64,000 nt of DNA from Euglena gracilis (Eukaryota > Euglenida > Euglenophyceae > Euglenales), in NCBI GenBank assembly GCA_039621445.1, contig CP154956.1, forward strand, positions 89,472,482 through 89,536,481, given 5' to 3'. The notes under the pieces are model-generated. The model was not told where the DNA came from and did not search any database. It was given only the letters and a program-made list of their open reading frames with translations. Each line of letters starts with the position of its first letter. Position 1 is the first letter of the stretch. A program made the translations under genes and the position numbers. This document shows, piece by piece, positions 40,426-49,927 of this stretch.

Positions 40426-41892
40426 ACAAATTGTGGCTGAGCCCAGATTTCAGCCTGAAAACGTGTTCAGCCAGGGGGCCCCCGAAGGGGGCCCCCTGAA
40501 CACGTTTTCAGGCTGAAATCTGGGCTCAGCCACAATTTGTTTAAAAACGTGTTCAGAGCCCGCCAAATGCCTGCCCTGAAATTTGTGGTCATGATTCACG
40601 CAAGGGGTCAAAAACGCGAATTTGTGAAATTCGGACCCAAAAAAACGGCGCCCTAATGGAAAACGTGCCTGACCACAGATGCCTTAATGGAAAACGTGTC
40701 ATTGCCACAAATGCCCTCACTGAAAACGTGCCTGAACACAGATGCCTTAATGGAAAACGTGTCATTGCCACAAATGCCCTCATTGAAAACGTGTCACCCC
40801 CCCCCTTTTCTTCTTTTTTTTCTTTTTTCCGCAGCCCTCCCAGTATGGCCAAACGCACGGCAAATTTTGTGAATGGTCTTTTGCCACCTCCCCCTAGGAC
40901 GGACCCCCTTCATGGCACCTTGCTGGCACAGGGCAACACAAAGAAAAAGTCCGGCTCCGTAGGTGCAGAGCTTGCTGCTGTTGCCAACTGTTTGGAGTTC
41001 GCCAAACCGTGTCAACATCGGCAAGCCTGTTATCCTGAGCTGGATGCTTTCTTTGTTGCCTGGACGGGATGGGAGCTGGAACCCAGCCTGTTGTTCGATG
41101 AGGCAAGCGTCATCGAACAATGTGTGGTCCCCTGACCAACCCCCTGTGCCTCGTGCTGTGTCCCGACTGCCAATAAAAAAGGAGAAATTTGGTTTTTGTG
41201 GTGTTGCCATTCCCAAAAATCCAAATTGTGTGGAGTTGAACAAAGTTGTCTGTGACGCCTGCGGATTGGCATATCATTTTCATTGCCAAGATTTGGCAAA
41301 AGAGCCACCAAAGTATGGCTCTTTTGTGTCAAGAACTGTGTTTGGGCCAAGAGTTAGGGGGAGCCCAGGGGCGGGGACCGCGGCGCCGCGGTCGCCCCTG
41401 GGCCCCCCTAAAACCTTGGCCCAAAACACTGTTCTTGTTTGAAACCGTGTTTTGGGCGAAGATTTAAGACTTCTAAAGTCTCGAAATCGGCCCAAACACG
41501 GTTTCCTTGTGTAAAGCGTGTCGTGTGCCGTGATGTCCGCCACTCCCTGTCGTTGTGCTCCAAGGCAACCTAGCCTTCTGTCGTGTTGTAGAGTGCCCCC
41601 GACCCGCCTCACCCGTTGAGGACCACCCGGCCTCTCAACCGCACGCCGATTTTTCATGACAGCAATTTTTGCTTCTTGCTCGGGGTTGCCACATATGCCC
41701 TAATGGAAAACGTGCCTGACCACAGATGCCTTAATGGAAAACGTGTCATTGCCACAAATGCCCTCACTGAAAACGTGCCTGAACACAGATGCCTTAATGG
41801 AAAACGTGTCATTGCCACAAATGCCCTCATTGAAAACGTGTTCATGACCACGATTTCAGGGCAGGCATTTGGCGGGCTGAACACGTTTTTAA
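40426..41892 (+). mobile_element. Non-autonomous TIR element carrying a PHD-finger gene fragment, copy 2
   Basis: Same structure as 2,590-4,096: hairpin 40,426-40,540 with 45-bp arms, inverted repeats starting about 40,541 and ending 41,892, arrays of AACGTG-containing units near both ends (40,655-40,800 and 41,697-41,842), central gene fragment. Here array units read AATGGAAAACGTG as well as CACTGAAAACGTG. Confidence 0.8.
40845..41345 (+). pseudogene. PHD-type zinc-finger protein fragment in TIR element, copy 2
   Basis: The ATG at 40,845 (MAKRTANFVNGLLPPPP) leads to the same N-terminal domain as copy 1, ending at a stop at 41,133. The next frame gives FGFCGVAIPKNPNCVELNK, VVCDACGLAYHFHCQDLAK and EPPKYGSF. 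The C-x2-C-x4-H-x2-C part is intact here, but the first Cys of the finger is Phe (Cys in copy 1) and the final Cys pair is absent. Neither copy can make a complete finger. Confidence 0.65.
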
Positions 41893-42369
41893 GGAATCAC
41901 GGCCAATTTCGCCCTAAATACCCCTTTTTTTTTAACATTTTGGAGCATTTTTGGGCTCCTTTGGGCGAAGGGCCATGTCGATCGGCCGATTGAAGTTTTC
42001 ACAGGTCTGGTGCCATGTTACCCATCGATCGAAAGCTCTTCTCAAGGGCTTTTGACAGATGGCCACAGGATTCAGCCAAGATGTACACAGCGCTTGTTTT
42101 CAGCGATTGTGTATTCGAAATTTTGACATCTTAATTTGTGAAATCCCACACCTCAGGTGCCGTACAGCATATCTATATAAAAATTGTGGCCAAAAATTCA
42201 GGAACTTTTGGGGGATGTGGCAACATTCGGTCCATGGTGTTGGCAGCTTTATTTGCCATTTTTCAAAAACAGACCAAGGAAGAACGCAATGAGTACAAAT
42301 AAATAAAGCAAATGGCACAAGAACGTTTTCCAGGACGCCGTGGCCATGGTTTGGGGCATTGGGACATCG

Positions 42370-42790
42370 TTTTCATTCACTGGTTCCTTACCACAAAAAA
42401 ACAGGGCATGTTTTCTTAACCCGGCAATACCCCCCCCTTTATTTGACCCCCCCTTAATTGAGCATTTGGGTCTGGGATTTTTTTTTCATGCGACGAAGGC
42501 GCCGAAAATTTTTTTTGCCTTATTTCTAAGGAATTTTTGACCCCCCCCCTTATTTGACCCCCCCTTATTTGAGCATTTGGGGGTCCTTTGGCCCGTGGGT
42601 GTGCTCAAATAAAGGGGGGGGGGTATGCCCTGTTTTTCGTGGTAAGGTGAACACGAAAAACAGGGCATATTGCCGTGTTCAGGAATTTTCCAGGAAAATC
42701 AACAAAAAAGTGCCTGAAACCATGGCGTGGAGCATACCCACAAAATACAGGGCAGGCGCTGGGCCTCTCTAAACACGGTTACAAAAAAAT
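42370..42790. repeat. Dispersed AACACGGCAATATGCCCTG repeat (host of the TA element)
   Basis: Shares AAACAGGGCAT, CACGAAAAACAGGGCATATT and AATACAGGGCAGGCG with 46,258-46,400. Both copies end at CTCTAAACACGGTTACAA. Inverted motifs suggest a hairpin-forming element. No gene. Confidence 0.6.
42430..42623. mobile_element. Small C/G-terminated element, TA insertion confirmed by empty site
   Basis: Ends CCCCCCCTTTATTTGA and TCAAATAAAGGGGGGGGG, flanked by TA at 42,428-42,429 and 42,624-42,625. The related sequence at 46,265-46,280 reads GGCAATATGCCCTG without the insertion, so the target site was a single TA. This is the Tc1/mariner-type duplication. A relative is at about 52,706-52,886. Confidence 0.75.
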
Positions 42791-42854
42791 TGTGGGCATA
42801 ACCTGTATTCAGGCCGCATAACGGGTTATGCCCTTAATTAAGCAGGGTTGGGAT

Positions 42855-44437
42855 AAAAGAAAGAACCCCGATGTTGGCCCCTTGCATGGCAAGGTTGACG
42901 GCTTGTTTTTTTTGAAACAAAAAAACATGTTTTTTTAAAAAAAATATGTTTTTTTTAAAAAAAAACAAAAAAAACGTCATGGAGGGTTTGGGTGAAAAAA
43001 ATCTTTGAACGTTTTTTTAAAGGAAAAGGTCATTTTTTTCTTTGCAGCTTCGCAGTCCGTAAAGGGTGATGGCTTTCACATGAAGTATTTTTGGATGAAG
43101 CGTCTGGAAAAACTGAAAAAAACGCCACTTTGATGACCAAAAACATGACTTTAGAACTTTTTCCTCAAAAAAATGGCCATTTCGCAAGGAAAAAGGTCAA
43201 TTTTTGCTTTTTCAAAAAAAACATGTTTTTTGCGTTTTTTTTAAAAAAAAACATGTTTTTTTGTTTTTTTTAAAAAAAACAAAAAAAACGTCAACCCTGT
43301 TGCATGGTAACCTTCTGGCGGAGGCTACCAAAAAGAAAGCATCCGGTTCAGAAGGAACAAAGCAATCCACATTGGCACACCTCCTTGAATTCGAGGACGT
43401 CTGCAATGCGCTTTGCATCTATGACGAACTACATGCTTTCCTTTGTGCAAGCGGTCATCAAACAATGTGAGGACCAACGCCGGGCACAGTGTGGCCAGCA
43501 ATCCAAATTCCGATCGGGCCTCCCGGGGGGAGGTCGGTGGGACAATAGGGGGGGGGGTACCTGAACGCAGTTGCCCGCAGCCATGCGTCATCTCATCCAG
43601 AAACCCCGTTTGTACCATCCTCTGAAACGCAACTCCCACGGCTGCAAAAATTGATGCCGCTCTGACCCGTGAGGCAACCAAAAAAGCCATTGGTGAGGCT
43701 GTGCACCCCCCTGAGGAAATTCTGCAACCTGCAGAACTTCCTGGCATCCTTGACACGGTGCAGTGGAGCAGACTGTTTGAGGCACAGCGGGGAAACATTC
43801 TCATTATGGGTTTCTGCACCGGGTGCTACGGAGGTTGCAGGTGGATTTGTTCGTCGAGTCCAAAACAGAGGATGGTCGTAAGATGCTTTCTGTGTCCGTT
43901 GCCACCATGAAAAACCATCAGCAATCACTGGGCAAATTGGATATGGCCCTGATGCGGCAAGTCATCGTGGAAGGGCCCGATCCGGCAACTTGCCCCGTGG
44001 CTGCTTTTGAGAGGCAACAAACACTGGTCGGTTTGGCACCAGTTGGGGTGGATGGGAACTGGCTCTTTCGGTCGTGCCGCGTTACGGCTGCGAGCTTGCT
44101 CAGCCCGCCCACGACGGAGGAGACGTTCCGTGGTGTTGCCGTCTGGGTGTCGGGCGTCGTCAAGCGCCGCCTAACGTTCAAGGACGTTGCGCGGCGCGCG
44201 GCAATGACTCGGCTGGCAAATGCACCAGACATCAGTGCGGCAGATGTTGCGCAGTATTTCAAGGTCCACCGAAACACTGTGCTACAAACACAAGTCTACA
44301 ACCGGATGTCCTGCAGCACACCAATTCAGGCGGCAACCATCCTCTCAGGTGGTACCGTGAAAACGCAGCCTCCCCCCAAAGCTCCAAAGCTGAACATTCG
44401 GTCCATGCTGCTGAGCCAACAAAGTCGGAGGCTATGA
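42855..44437 (+). pseudogene. Tyrosine-recombinase gene (Crypton-like) with the shared N-terminal domain
   Basis: Order: LHGNLLAEATKKKASGSEG, LLEFEDVCNALCIYDELHAF and CEDQRRAQC (43,300-43,500, with a deletion and a shift). A C/G-element fragment follows (about 43,510-43,558), then ETPFVPSSETQL, EATKKAIGEAVHPPEEILQ, LFEAQRGNILIMGFCTG, a shift near 43,820, then an intact frame to 44,437. That frame has VDLFVESKTEDGRKMLSVS, PATCPVAAFERQQTL, GNWLFRSC, FKDVARRAAMTRLANAPDI and FKVHRNTVLQTQVYNR. The last two blocks match the H-x-x-R...H...Y region of tyrosine recombinases, with Asp where the first His is usual. Such enzymes cut and rejoin DNA; Cryptons use one to move as DNA circles. I infer a Crypton-like element. 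Confidence 0.65.
42890..43299. mobile_element. hAT-type MITE with perfect 8-bp target duplication, inside recombinase gene
   Basis: Starts CAAGGTTGACG and ends CGTCAACCCTG, flanked by TTGCATGG at 42,882-42,889 and 43,300-43,307. The interior is T/A-run hairpins (AAAAAACATGTTTTTT). The split gene reads VGPLHGNLLAEATKKK when both flanks are compared with the uninterrupted copies at 3.05 and 40.1 kb. Confidence 0.9.
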
Positions 44438-45113
44438 ACAGGTGTAATTTGTTCCAGCTACATGGCCGTACATCATTCTTCTCATCAGTGACTGCCCCCC
44501 ACCCACCCCGCCACCAACAAACATTTCAAACACCCAACTACCGCATTATATGGCTGCTTTAGAAACAGATTTCCTCAATAATTATGTTTTCAGGGTGACG
44601 AAGTCCGACTGCATCATTGTATCCGGTTGACCCGTATGATAACTGCTTCCATAGGATACACGTTTTTGTTCCTCTTTAGCAGGGCTGGATAGAGGTAGAG
44701 GTAGAGGTCAAAGTCCTCCACCTCTATCTGACCCACCTCTACCTCTACCTCCACCTCTACCTCTATGTCACCTCTATGTCCATAAAATGTCATAAACTGG
44801 CACCAATAAGGGCCACAAAAGGCTCCAAATGCCTCAAATTTGGCAAAATAGCATCTCAACGCATCTTATTTAGGTCAGGAATGAGAAAAAATATCCGGAT
44901 GGGTGGTTTCAAAAATTGCCATAAGAGATTTGTGACAAGAATGGCCAATTTCTGATTTTTTCAATAAAATTGCCTTCGTTCGGCATAAGTTTTCTTTGTA
45001 TAAGCCATTTTCCTTAAAATTTTGACACTGAGGTGACATAGAGGGATAGTAGAGGTAGAGGTGACCTCTACCTCTCCCTCTACCTCTACCTCTACCTCTA
45101 TCCCTCTACTGTA

Positions 45114-45587
45114 AGTGTCTGATAATTTTCCCCGGTCGATAATTTCCCCCCCCCCTGATTTTGGCCCAAAATCTGGAAATGGAAAACCGTCTGATAATTT
45201 TCCCCCCCTCAAAAAATTCCCGAGGCCTGCAAAGCATGAGAAGGTGAAGGATCGCTCCTCCCCACTTGTCCTCTGCCACTCTTGCACAAATGCGCCTTGG
45301 CTCAACTGCTTTCGCAGCAGGATCTGCCCACTGTTGTCCGTGATGTGCACTCGGTTTCAATAATCTTGCAACACAAGTGCAACAAAACCTGCATCGTGCA
45401 GGCTATATTTGCCCTTGTTGCGTTGCTCGATATGACGCTTGCCAGGTGCTGTCCCACGGGACTTCCCACGGGCCATTAGTGATTCCTTCACGGGCATGAG
45501 AAAATCTGTCAAATGAAAAACCGGTCGATAATTTCCCCCCCCCCCCCTGGTTTTGGGCTCCGTGGGGGGGGGAAATTATCAGACACT
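45114..45587. mobile_element. Nested TIR element (AGTGTCTGATAATTT ends, TA-flanked)
   Basis: Left AGTGTCTGATAATTTTCCCC and right GGGGAAATTATCAGACACT are inverted, each bounded by TA. Two internal repeats of GATAATTTCCCCCCC occur near 45,128 and 45,520. The interior carries coding-like sequence on the minus strand. Confidence 0.65.
45226..45509 (-). pseudogene. Captured gene fragment inside nested MITE
   Basis: The minus strand reads MPVKESLMARGKSRGTAPGK, RHIEQRNKGKYSLHDAGFVA, LVLQDY, one stop, then NRVHITDNSGQILLRKQLS, QGAFVQEWQRTSGEERSF and TFSCFAGLGNF. Amino-acid use is balanced and quite unlike the surrounding low-complexity sequence, so I take it as a captured exon or gene piece. Family not recognised. 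Confidence 0.45.
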
Positions 45588-45618
45588 TATAGTACCTCTA
45601 TCCAGCCCTGCTCTTTAG

Positions 45619-46096
45619 ACCGGCAGAACCGGACTACATCGTCCTCAATGACGATGACGATTGGGTGCCATTGACGCAGCCGTCCCGCAGCGCATGGTCG
45701 CGAGACATCCACTTCAAGTTGGAGTCGGATGATGAGGACGAGGCGATCGAGCGCAACCGGCAGCAATGGGCGCGACGGCTGGCGTGGGAGGCTCCACTGG
45801 CGGAGGAGGGGGCAGAGGTGGCACAGGACCTCTCTGACTTGCCCTCTGTTTTTCCCACCATTGCGGTCTCCACTTCCACCACCGCCCCTCCCTCCAAAAA
45901 GCGCCGTCTTGTGTCAGCCGCCCCCACCTATGCCCGATGTGGTGCGGTTGTTCCCCCACGCTCTCCGTGTCGTGATATGAATCATGTGCGATGTGACGTG
46001 TGTTTATTGTCTTACCATTGGCGTTGCGTGAATTTCTGCCACGAGCCCAAACATGGATCGTAGGTGTGTCATTTGTGCAAACCCCGTTAGTGTGTC
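45619..46096 (+). pseudogene. PHD-like zinc-finger gene with acidic N-terminus, nonsense mutation before last Cys pair
   Basis: Continues from FLF before the MITE: RPAEPDYIVLNDDDDWVPL, DIHFKLESDDEDEAIERN, EGAEVAQDLSDLPSVFP, SKKRRLV, then the finger YARCGAVVPPRSPC, HVRCDVCLLSYHWRCVNF (C-x2-C-x4-H-x2-C) and EPKHGS. A TAG (46,061-46,063) stands where PHD fingers usually have Trp; VCHLCKPR with the final Cys pair follows, then a natural TAG at 46,094. The gene would be intact apart from the MITE and this codon. Such proteins read chromatin marks; if element-encoded, it could guide target choice (inference). Confidence 0.65.
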
Positions 46097-46257
46097 CCCA
46101 TCGGATCATCCACAGCACAGCGCTGTTCGTCGTTGCACTCGTCGTGCACCGACTTCGTCCCTCCTCGTGTGCCATTCCATCATCTGTCTGCTCTCCACTC
46201 GGGTTCGAAGCAATTCAAAGTGATTATGATGAAAATGATTATGATGAAAAAACCTGA

Positions 46258-46400
46258 ACACGGCAATATGCCCTGTTTTTCGTGTTCACCTTGCCACGAA
46301 AAACAGGGCATATTGCCGGGTTAGGAAAATATGCCTTGTTTTCCTTGTTCACAGCCACGAAATACAGGGCAGGCGTCGGGCCTCTAAACACGGTTACAAT
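46258..46400. repeat. Dispersed AACACGGCAATATGCCCTG repeat, uninterrupted copy
   Basis: Same family as 42,370-42,790 and shows the empty TA site of the insertion there. It contains an inverted pair AATATGCCCTGTTTTTCGTG / CACGAAAAACAGGGCATATT. Confidence 0.65.
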
Positions 46401-46482
46401 CGAAAGCTCTCCCTAAGGAGACAAGGCACAGGGGGGGGGAGGGGGGGTTGGAAGCTGTACAAGGGGGGAGGGGGGGGACCAC

Positions 46483-47104
46483 CCCCCCCCCTTATTGTCC
46501 CACCGACCTGCCCCCGGGAGGCCCGACCGGACAATAAAGGGGGGGGGGGGACAATAAGGGGGTACCAAAGGATTTCATTGGCCGGGCCAAAAAAACCCCC
46601 CGTCGGCCGGGGGGGCCCATGGACAATGGAGGCGCGCCGCTCGGGGGGTCCGGGGGGTTCCGGGACCCCCCACCCCCACCCCCACCCCGCGCTCCCCCTG
46701 CGCGGCCGCCCGCGCGGCCGCTCACCCCCCCTGGACCCCCCCCTCCCCCCACTGTGCCTAGCATAGCCAAGAAAAAAAAATTTGGTGAAAAAATGCGATT
46801 TTTTGAGGCCCAAAAATGACCAAAAATGACCATTTTCGACACAAAATGGCAAATTTGGGGGCCGCGCGCTCTGCGCGCGGCCAAAAAAGCACTTTTTGGT
46901 CAAAAATGGCCCAAAAATGGCAAAAAATGACCACTTTTTGGACCCGAAAATCACCGATTTTAGGATGCGTTCCACCCGCGCGGCCGCCCTCGGACCCCCC
47001 CCCCTCCCCCCCGCGCGGCCGCCCGCGCGGCCGCTCGCCCCCCCACCAGCCCCCCCCCCCACTGTGCCTAGCCTCCAATAAGGGGGGGGACAATAAGGGG
47101 GGGG
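46483..47104. mobile_element. C/G-terminated element (CCCCCTTATTGTCCC), third copy, split by MITE
   Basis: Same family as 37,388-37,553. The MITE at 46,628-47,076 lies inside GGACAATAAGGGG, and the family members at 37.5 kb show the uninterrupted sequence. Confidence 0.65.
46628..47076. mobile_element. GGAGGCTAGGC MITE, copy 1
   Basis: Starts GGAGGCGCGCCGCTCGGG and ends GTGCCTAGCCTCC. Flanked by AAT on both sides (46,625-46,627 and 47,077-47,079). The body has a GCGCGCTCTGCGCGC hairpin and AAAAATGGCCAAAAATG repeats. A 3-bp duplication occurs in PIF/Harbinger and CACTA elements; the ends do not decide which. Confidence 0.8.
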
Positions 47105-47106
47105 TA

Positions 47107-47466
47107 CATACATACATACATACATACATACATACATACATACATACATGCATGCATGCATGCATACATACATACAGACATACATACATCGGAGGCTAGG
47201 CGCGCCGCTCGGGGGGTCCGGGACCCCCCCCTCCCCCCCTGCGCGGCCGCTCGCCCCCCCCCTCAGCCCCCCCCCGCTGTGCCTAGCCTCCATACATACA
47301 TACATACATACATACATACATACATACATACATACATACATACATACATACATACATACATACATACGTACGTACGTACGTACATACATACATACAGACA
47401 GACAGACAGACATACACACATATACACACACACATAAACACATATGCATATGCATATGCAAAGCAG
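47107..47466. repeat. CATA tetranucleotide microsatellite, split by MITE copy 2
   Basis: ACAT/ACAG/GTAC/ACAC variants run on both sides of 47,191-47,291, then TATGCATATGCATATGC up to the acceptor AAAGCAG|G at 47,466. The long open frames across it (YVCMYVCM or IHTYIHTY) are artefacts of a repeat with no stop codon. Confidence 0.95.
47191..47291. mobile_element. GGAGGCTAGGC MITE, copy 2, internally deleted
   Basis: Only 101 bp: the left 45 bp and right 40 bp of the family, joined. It sits in the middle of a CATA microsatellite, flanked by ATC and ATA (2 of 3 bases). Confidence 0.8.
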
Positions 47467-48078
47467 GTGGGACGATGTGTTCCCCCGACTGCCGATGAGG
47501 GAGATTATTGGAGGCTAGGCGCGCCGCTCGGGGGGTCCGGGACCTCCCCCCCCCCCCCCCCGCGGCCCCTGCGCGGCCGCCCCGCGGCCGCTCGCCCCCC
47601 CTTGGACCCCCCCTCCCCCCACTGTGCCTAGCGTAGCCAAGAAATATTTTTTGTGAAAGAATTGCGACTTTTTCGAGGCCCAAAAATGACCAAAAATGAC
47701 CATTTTCGGACATAAAATGGCAAATTTGGGGGCCGCGCGCTCTGCGCGCGGCCAAAAAAGCACTTTTTTGGTCAAAAAATGGCCCAAAAATGGCAAAAAA
47801 TGACCACCTTTTGCACCCGAAAATCACCGATTTCAGGATGCGTTCCGCCCACGCGGCCGCCCTCGGACCCCCCCTCCCCCCCCCCCCGCGCGGGCGGGGG
47901 GGGGGGGGGGGGCCCCCTCAGCCCCCCCCTCAGCCCCCCCCCCGCTGTGCCCAGCCTCCATTGGGCGGATTACCTCGAGGGCTGGCTGCGCCACCAGCCG
48001 CCGCCGCTGTTCGCCCATGACCTCACCCCGGCCCTACAGACCATGATGCTAACGTGGCTTGCCACTGTAGCGAAGCGC
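47467..48078 (+). CDS. Host exon split by a MITE
   Basis: After AAAGCAG| the frame reads VGRCVPPTADEGD to 47,519, then MITE copy 3, then WADYLEGWLRHQPPPLFAHD and LTPALQTMMLTWLATVAKR before the donor |GTGGGT at 48,079. With the MITE and one ATT left out the two parts are in phase (gat tgg). Third codon positions are G/C-rich as in other exon candidates. Protein family not recognised. If the MITE is not spliced out, the gene is broken. Confidence 0.55.
47520..47959. mobile_element. GGAGGCTAGGC MITE, copy 3, inside an exon (possible introner)
   Basis: Starts GGAGGCTAGGCGCGCC and ends GTGCCCAGCCTCC; ATT on both sides (47,517-47,519 and 47,960-47,962). Same body as copy 1. A GC at 47,524 and an AG at 47,953 would, if used as splice sites, remove 431 nt and leave 12 nt, keeping the exon in frame. 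Confidence 0.8.
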
Positions 48079-48089
48079 GTGGGTGGCTC

Positions 48090-49900
48090 TCAGGCTAGCC
48101 CTGGCTGTCCTGCGGCGGTGTCGGTTTGCTTTTCTTTGTTGATTTCCTTGGTTTATTTGTGGGGGGTTGGTATGCCGTGGCGAGGGGGTCTGTATAGGGG
48201 GGGGGAAGGGGGGGAAATGGCCGGAAAACAGCGTGGCGAGGGGGTCTCGGATGGGGGGGGAGGGGTGTACCATGGTTGCACAATGAAAAATGTGTTGGGT
48301 GGCGTGGCGAGGGGGTCCGGATAGGGGGGGGGGGTAAATGGTCCGGGCGACCCCTCGGGAGGGGGGGGGGAGGGGGTGTACCAACCCCCCTGTGTTTTTG
48401 GTCCGGGTCCCAGATTTATTTTTTATGAAATTATTCATAATTTTTTTTATTTTTTTATGTATTTTTCCGATTAATACTATTTATGCTCTTGTGTTACCAT
48501 ATTGTCGGCCGTGTTTCCCAAGCATAGAGTCATTTGACACCTGTGTGCCCCCCCCCCCGTAGGGGTTCGAGAGTGAGTGGGTGGGTTTGGGCCCAAGGAT
48601 AGGGTGGGGCTTGGGTGAGGTTTTTGGGCGGCCAAAGGTCGGGTCCAAAAAATTTCCGGCGTTTTTGTCCGATTTTGGCAGGATTTTTGGTGGGTGGGTG
48701 GGTGGTTGACCCCAGGGGGGGGGGGGGGGGTCGGGGGGGGGTCAAAAGGGGGGGTTGACATTTTTCGAGTTTTGCCTTAGAAAAGTCGAAACAAGTCGCT
48801 TTAGGCCCTGGGTTCCATTTTATAGGAAACCTATTTTGTCAAATTAGGATGGCCTGCCGAAAACGGGGAAAGCTGGGTGGGGGGGGTCATGGGGGGGCCC
48901 CTGTGAAGTTTTTTCAATGTGTGAAAGTGTTTCCAAATCTCTGGAAGAAAAAACAAAAATGCAAAAAAAAAAGATGCAAAATGAAGAAAAAAAAAAAAAA
49001 AAAAAATGCTTCTTGAAAAAAACATGTTGTTAAAAAATTTTTAAAAAAAGTTTTTTTGTTTTTAAAAAAAAAAAATTTTTTCTTTAAAAAAACATTTTTT
49101 CTTTTCAAAAACACCCGCCCCTGTGCACCCACACTGTGAAATGGGTCCAAAAATCTTTTGGAAAAAAACCGTGGCCCCCAGCTGACCATTCTTGTCACAA
49201 ATTTTTCTCATTTTTTACAAAACATTTGTTGTTTTTTGTGAATCAAAAACTTTTCAAAAAAAAAAACCTTTATAAAAAAAAACATTTTTAAAAATTTAAA
49301 ACAAAAAAAATTTTTTGCTTTTCGTGACCGGGGGGGGGGCCGTGCGAGGGGGTGGGGGGGGGGGGAAATGGCTGGAAAATGGCGTGGCGAGGGGGTCTCG
49401 GATGGGGGGCTTTACCAGGTTGTGCGACCGGAAAAACTGTTTTGCGCCGCGACCGCGGAACAAATGGCGTGCGACCCCTGGAAATTTGATTTGTCCAACC
49501 CCCCTGTTTTTTTGTCCGGGTCCAATATTTTTTTAAATTATGTCATACTTTTTTTTATTTTTTTGACGAGAATACTTCGGCAGGAGTCTCTTGTGCCGTT
49601 TGTTTTCACAGATCAGCTTTCACCATGTCAGCCCCCCCATTCAATTCTTTTGCGCCAAAATTTTGTTTTGCGGCCGCCAAAGCCGCGGCAAAAAATCTGT
49701 CCGCAGCGGTTTTTTTTTTTTGCCCCCCCCCCGCCCCTAGGGGGGGGGGGGGTGGGTGGGTTTTCGAAAAGGGTGGGTGGCTTCGGCCCGGAAAAGCACC
49801 CTTGTGGTTGCTGGCAGGAGTTGGGTGCCGCTTCGGTGGAGACAGTCAGACTGGTGGGATGAACTCCGGGGGGTTTGGGGCAACGGCCTCGGGTGGGGGG
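48090..49900. other. G-run repeats and A/T-run hairpins, no gene
   Basis: A motif GGCGAGGGGGTCTCGGATGG recurs at 48,235, 48,305 (variant) and 49,385, each followed by G-runs. 48,960-49,110 and 49,200-49,320 are poly-A/poly-T runs able to pair. ORFs here are low-complexity Pro/Phe/Lys strings. Confidence 0.5.
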
Positions 49901-49927
49901 AGCGGGTTCCTGGATGAGCTGCAACAG

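Larger units (their letters stand above)
44680..45610. mobile_element. hAT-type MITE, CAGGGCTGGATAGAGGTA ends, perfect 8-bp duplication
   Basis: Termini CAGGGCTGGATAGAGGTA and TACCTCTATCCAGCCCTG; flanks CTCTTTAG at 44,672-44,679 and 45,611-45,618. Subterminal GGTAGA/TCTACC hexamer arrays occur at 44,690-44,775 and 45,040-45,110. It contains a nested TA-flanked element at 45,114-45,587 and a foreign gene fragment. It splits the reading frame of the PHD-like gene that follows (FLF, then RPAEPDY, read in phase). Confidence 0.95.

Noticed and set aside
43091-43273. FFLKKNMFFCFF-type open frames
   Set aside because: Translations of A/T-run hairpins inside the MITE at 42,890-43,299.
46394-47827. 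477-aa minus-strand open frame (and matching + strand frames) across 46.4-47.8 kb
   Set aside because: It is made of CATA microsatellite (YVCMYVCM), G/C-run MITE sequence and other repeats without stops. It has no codon structure or domain.
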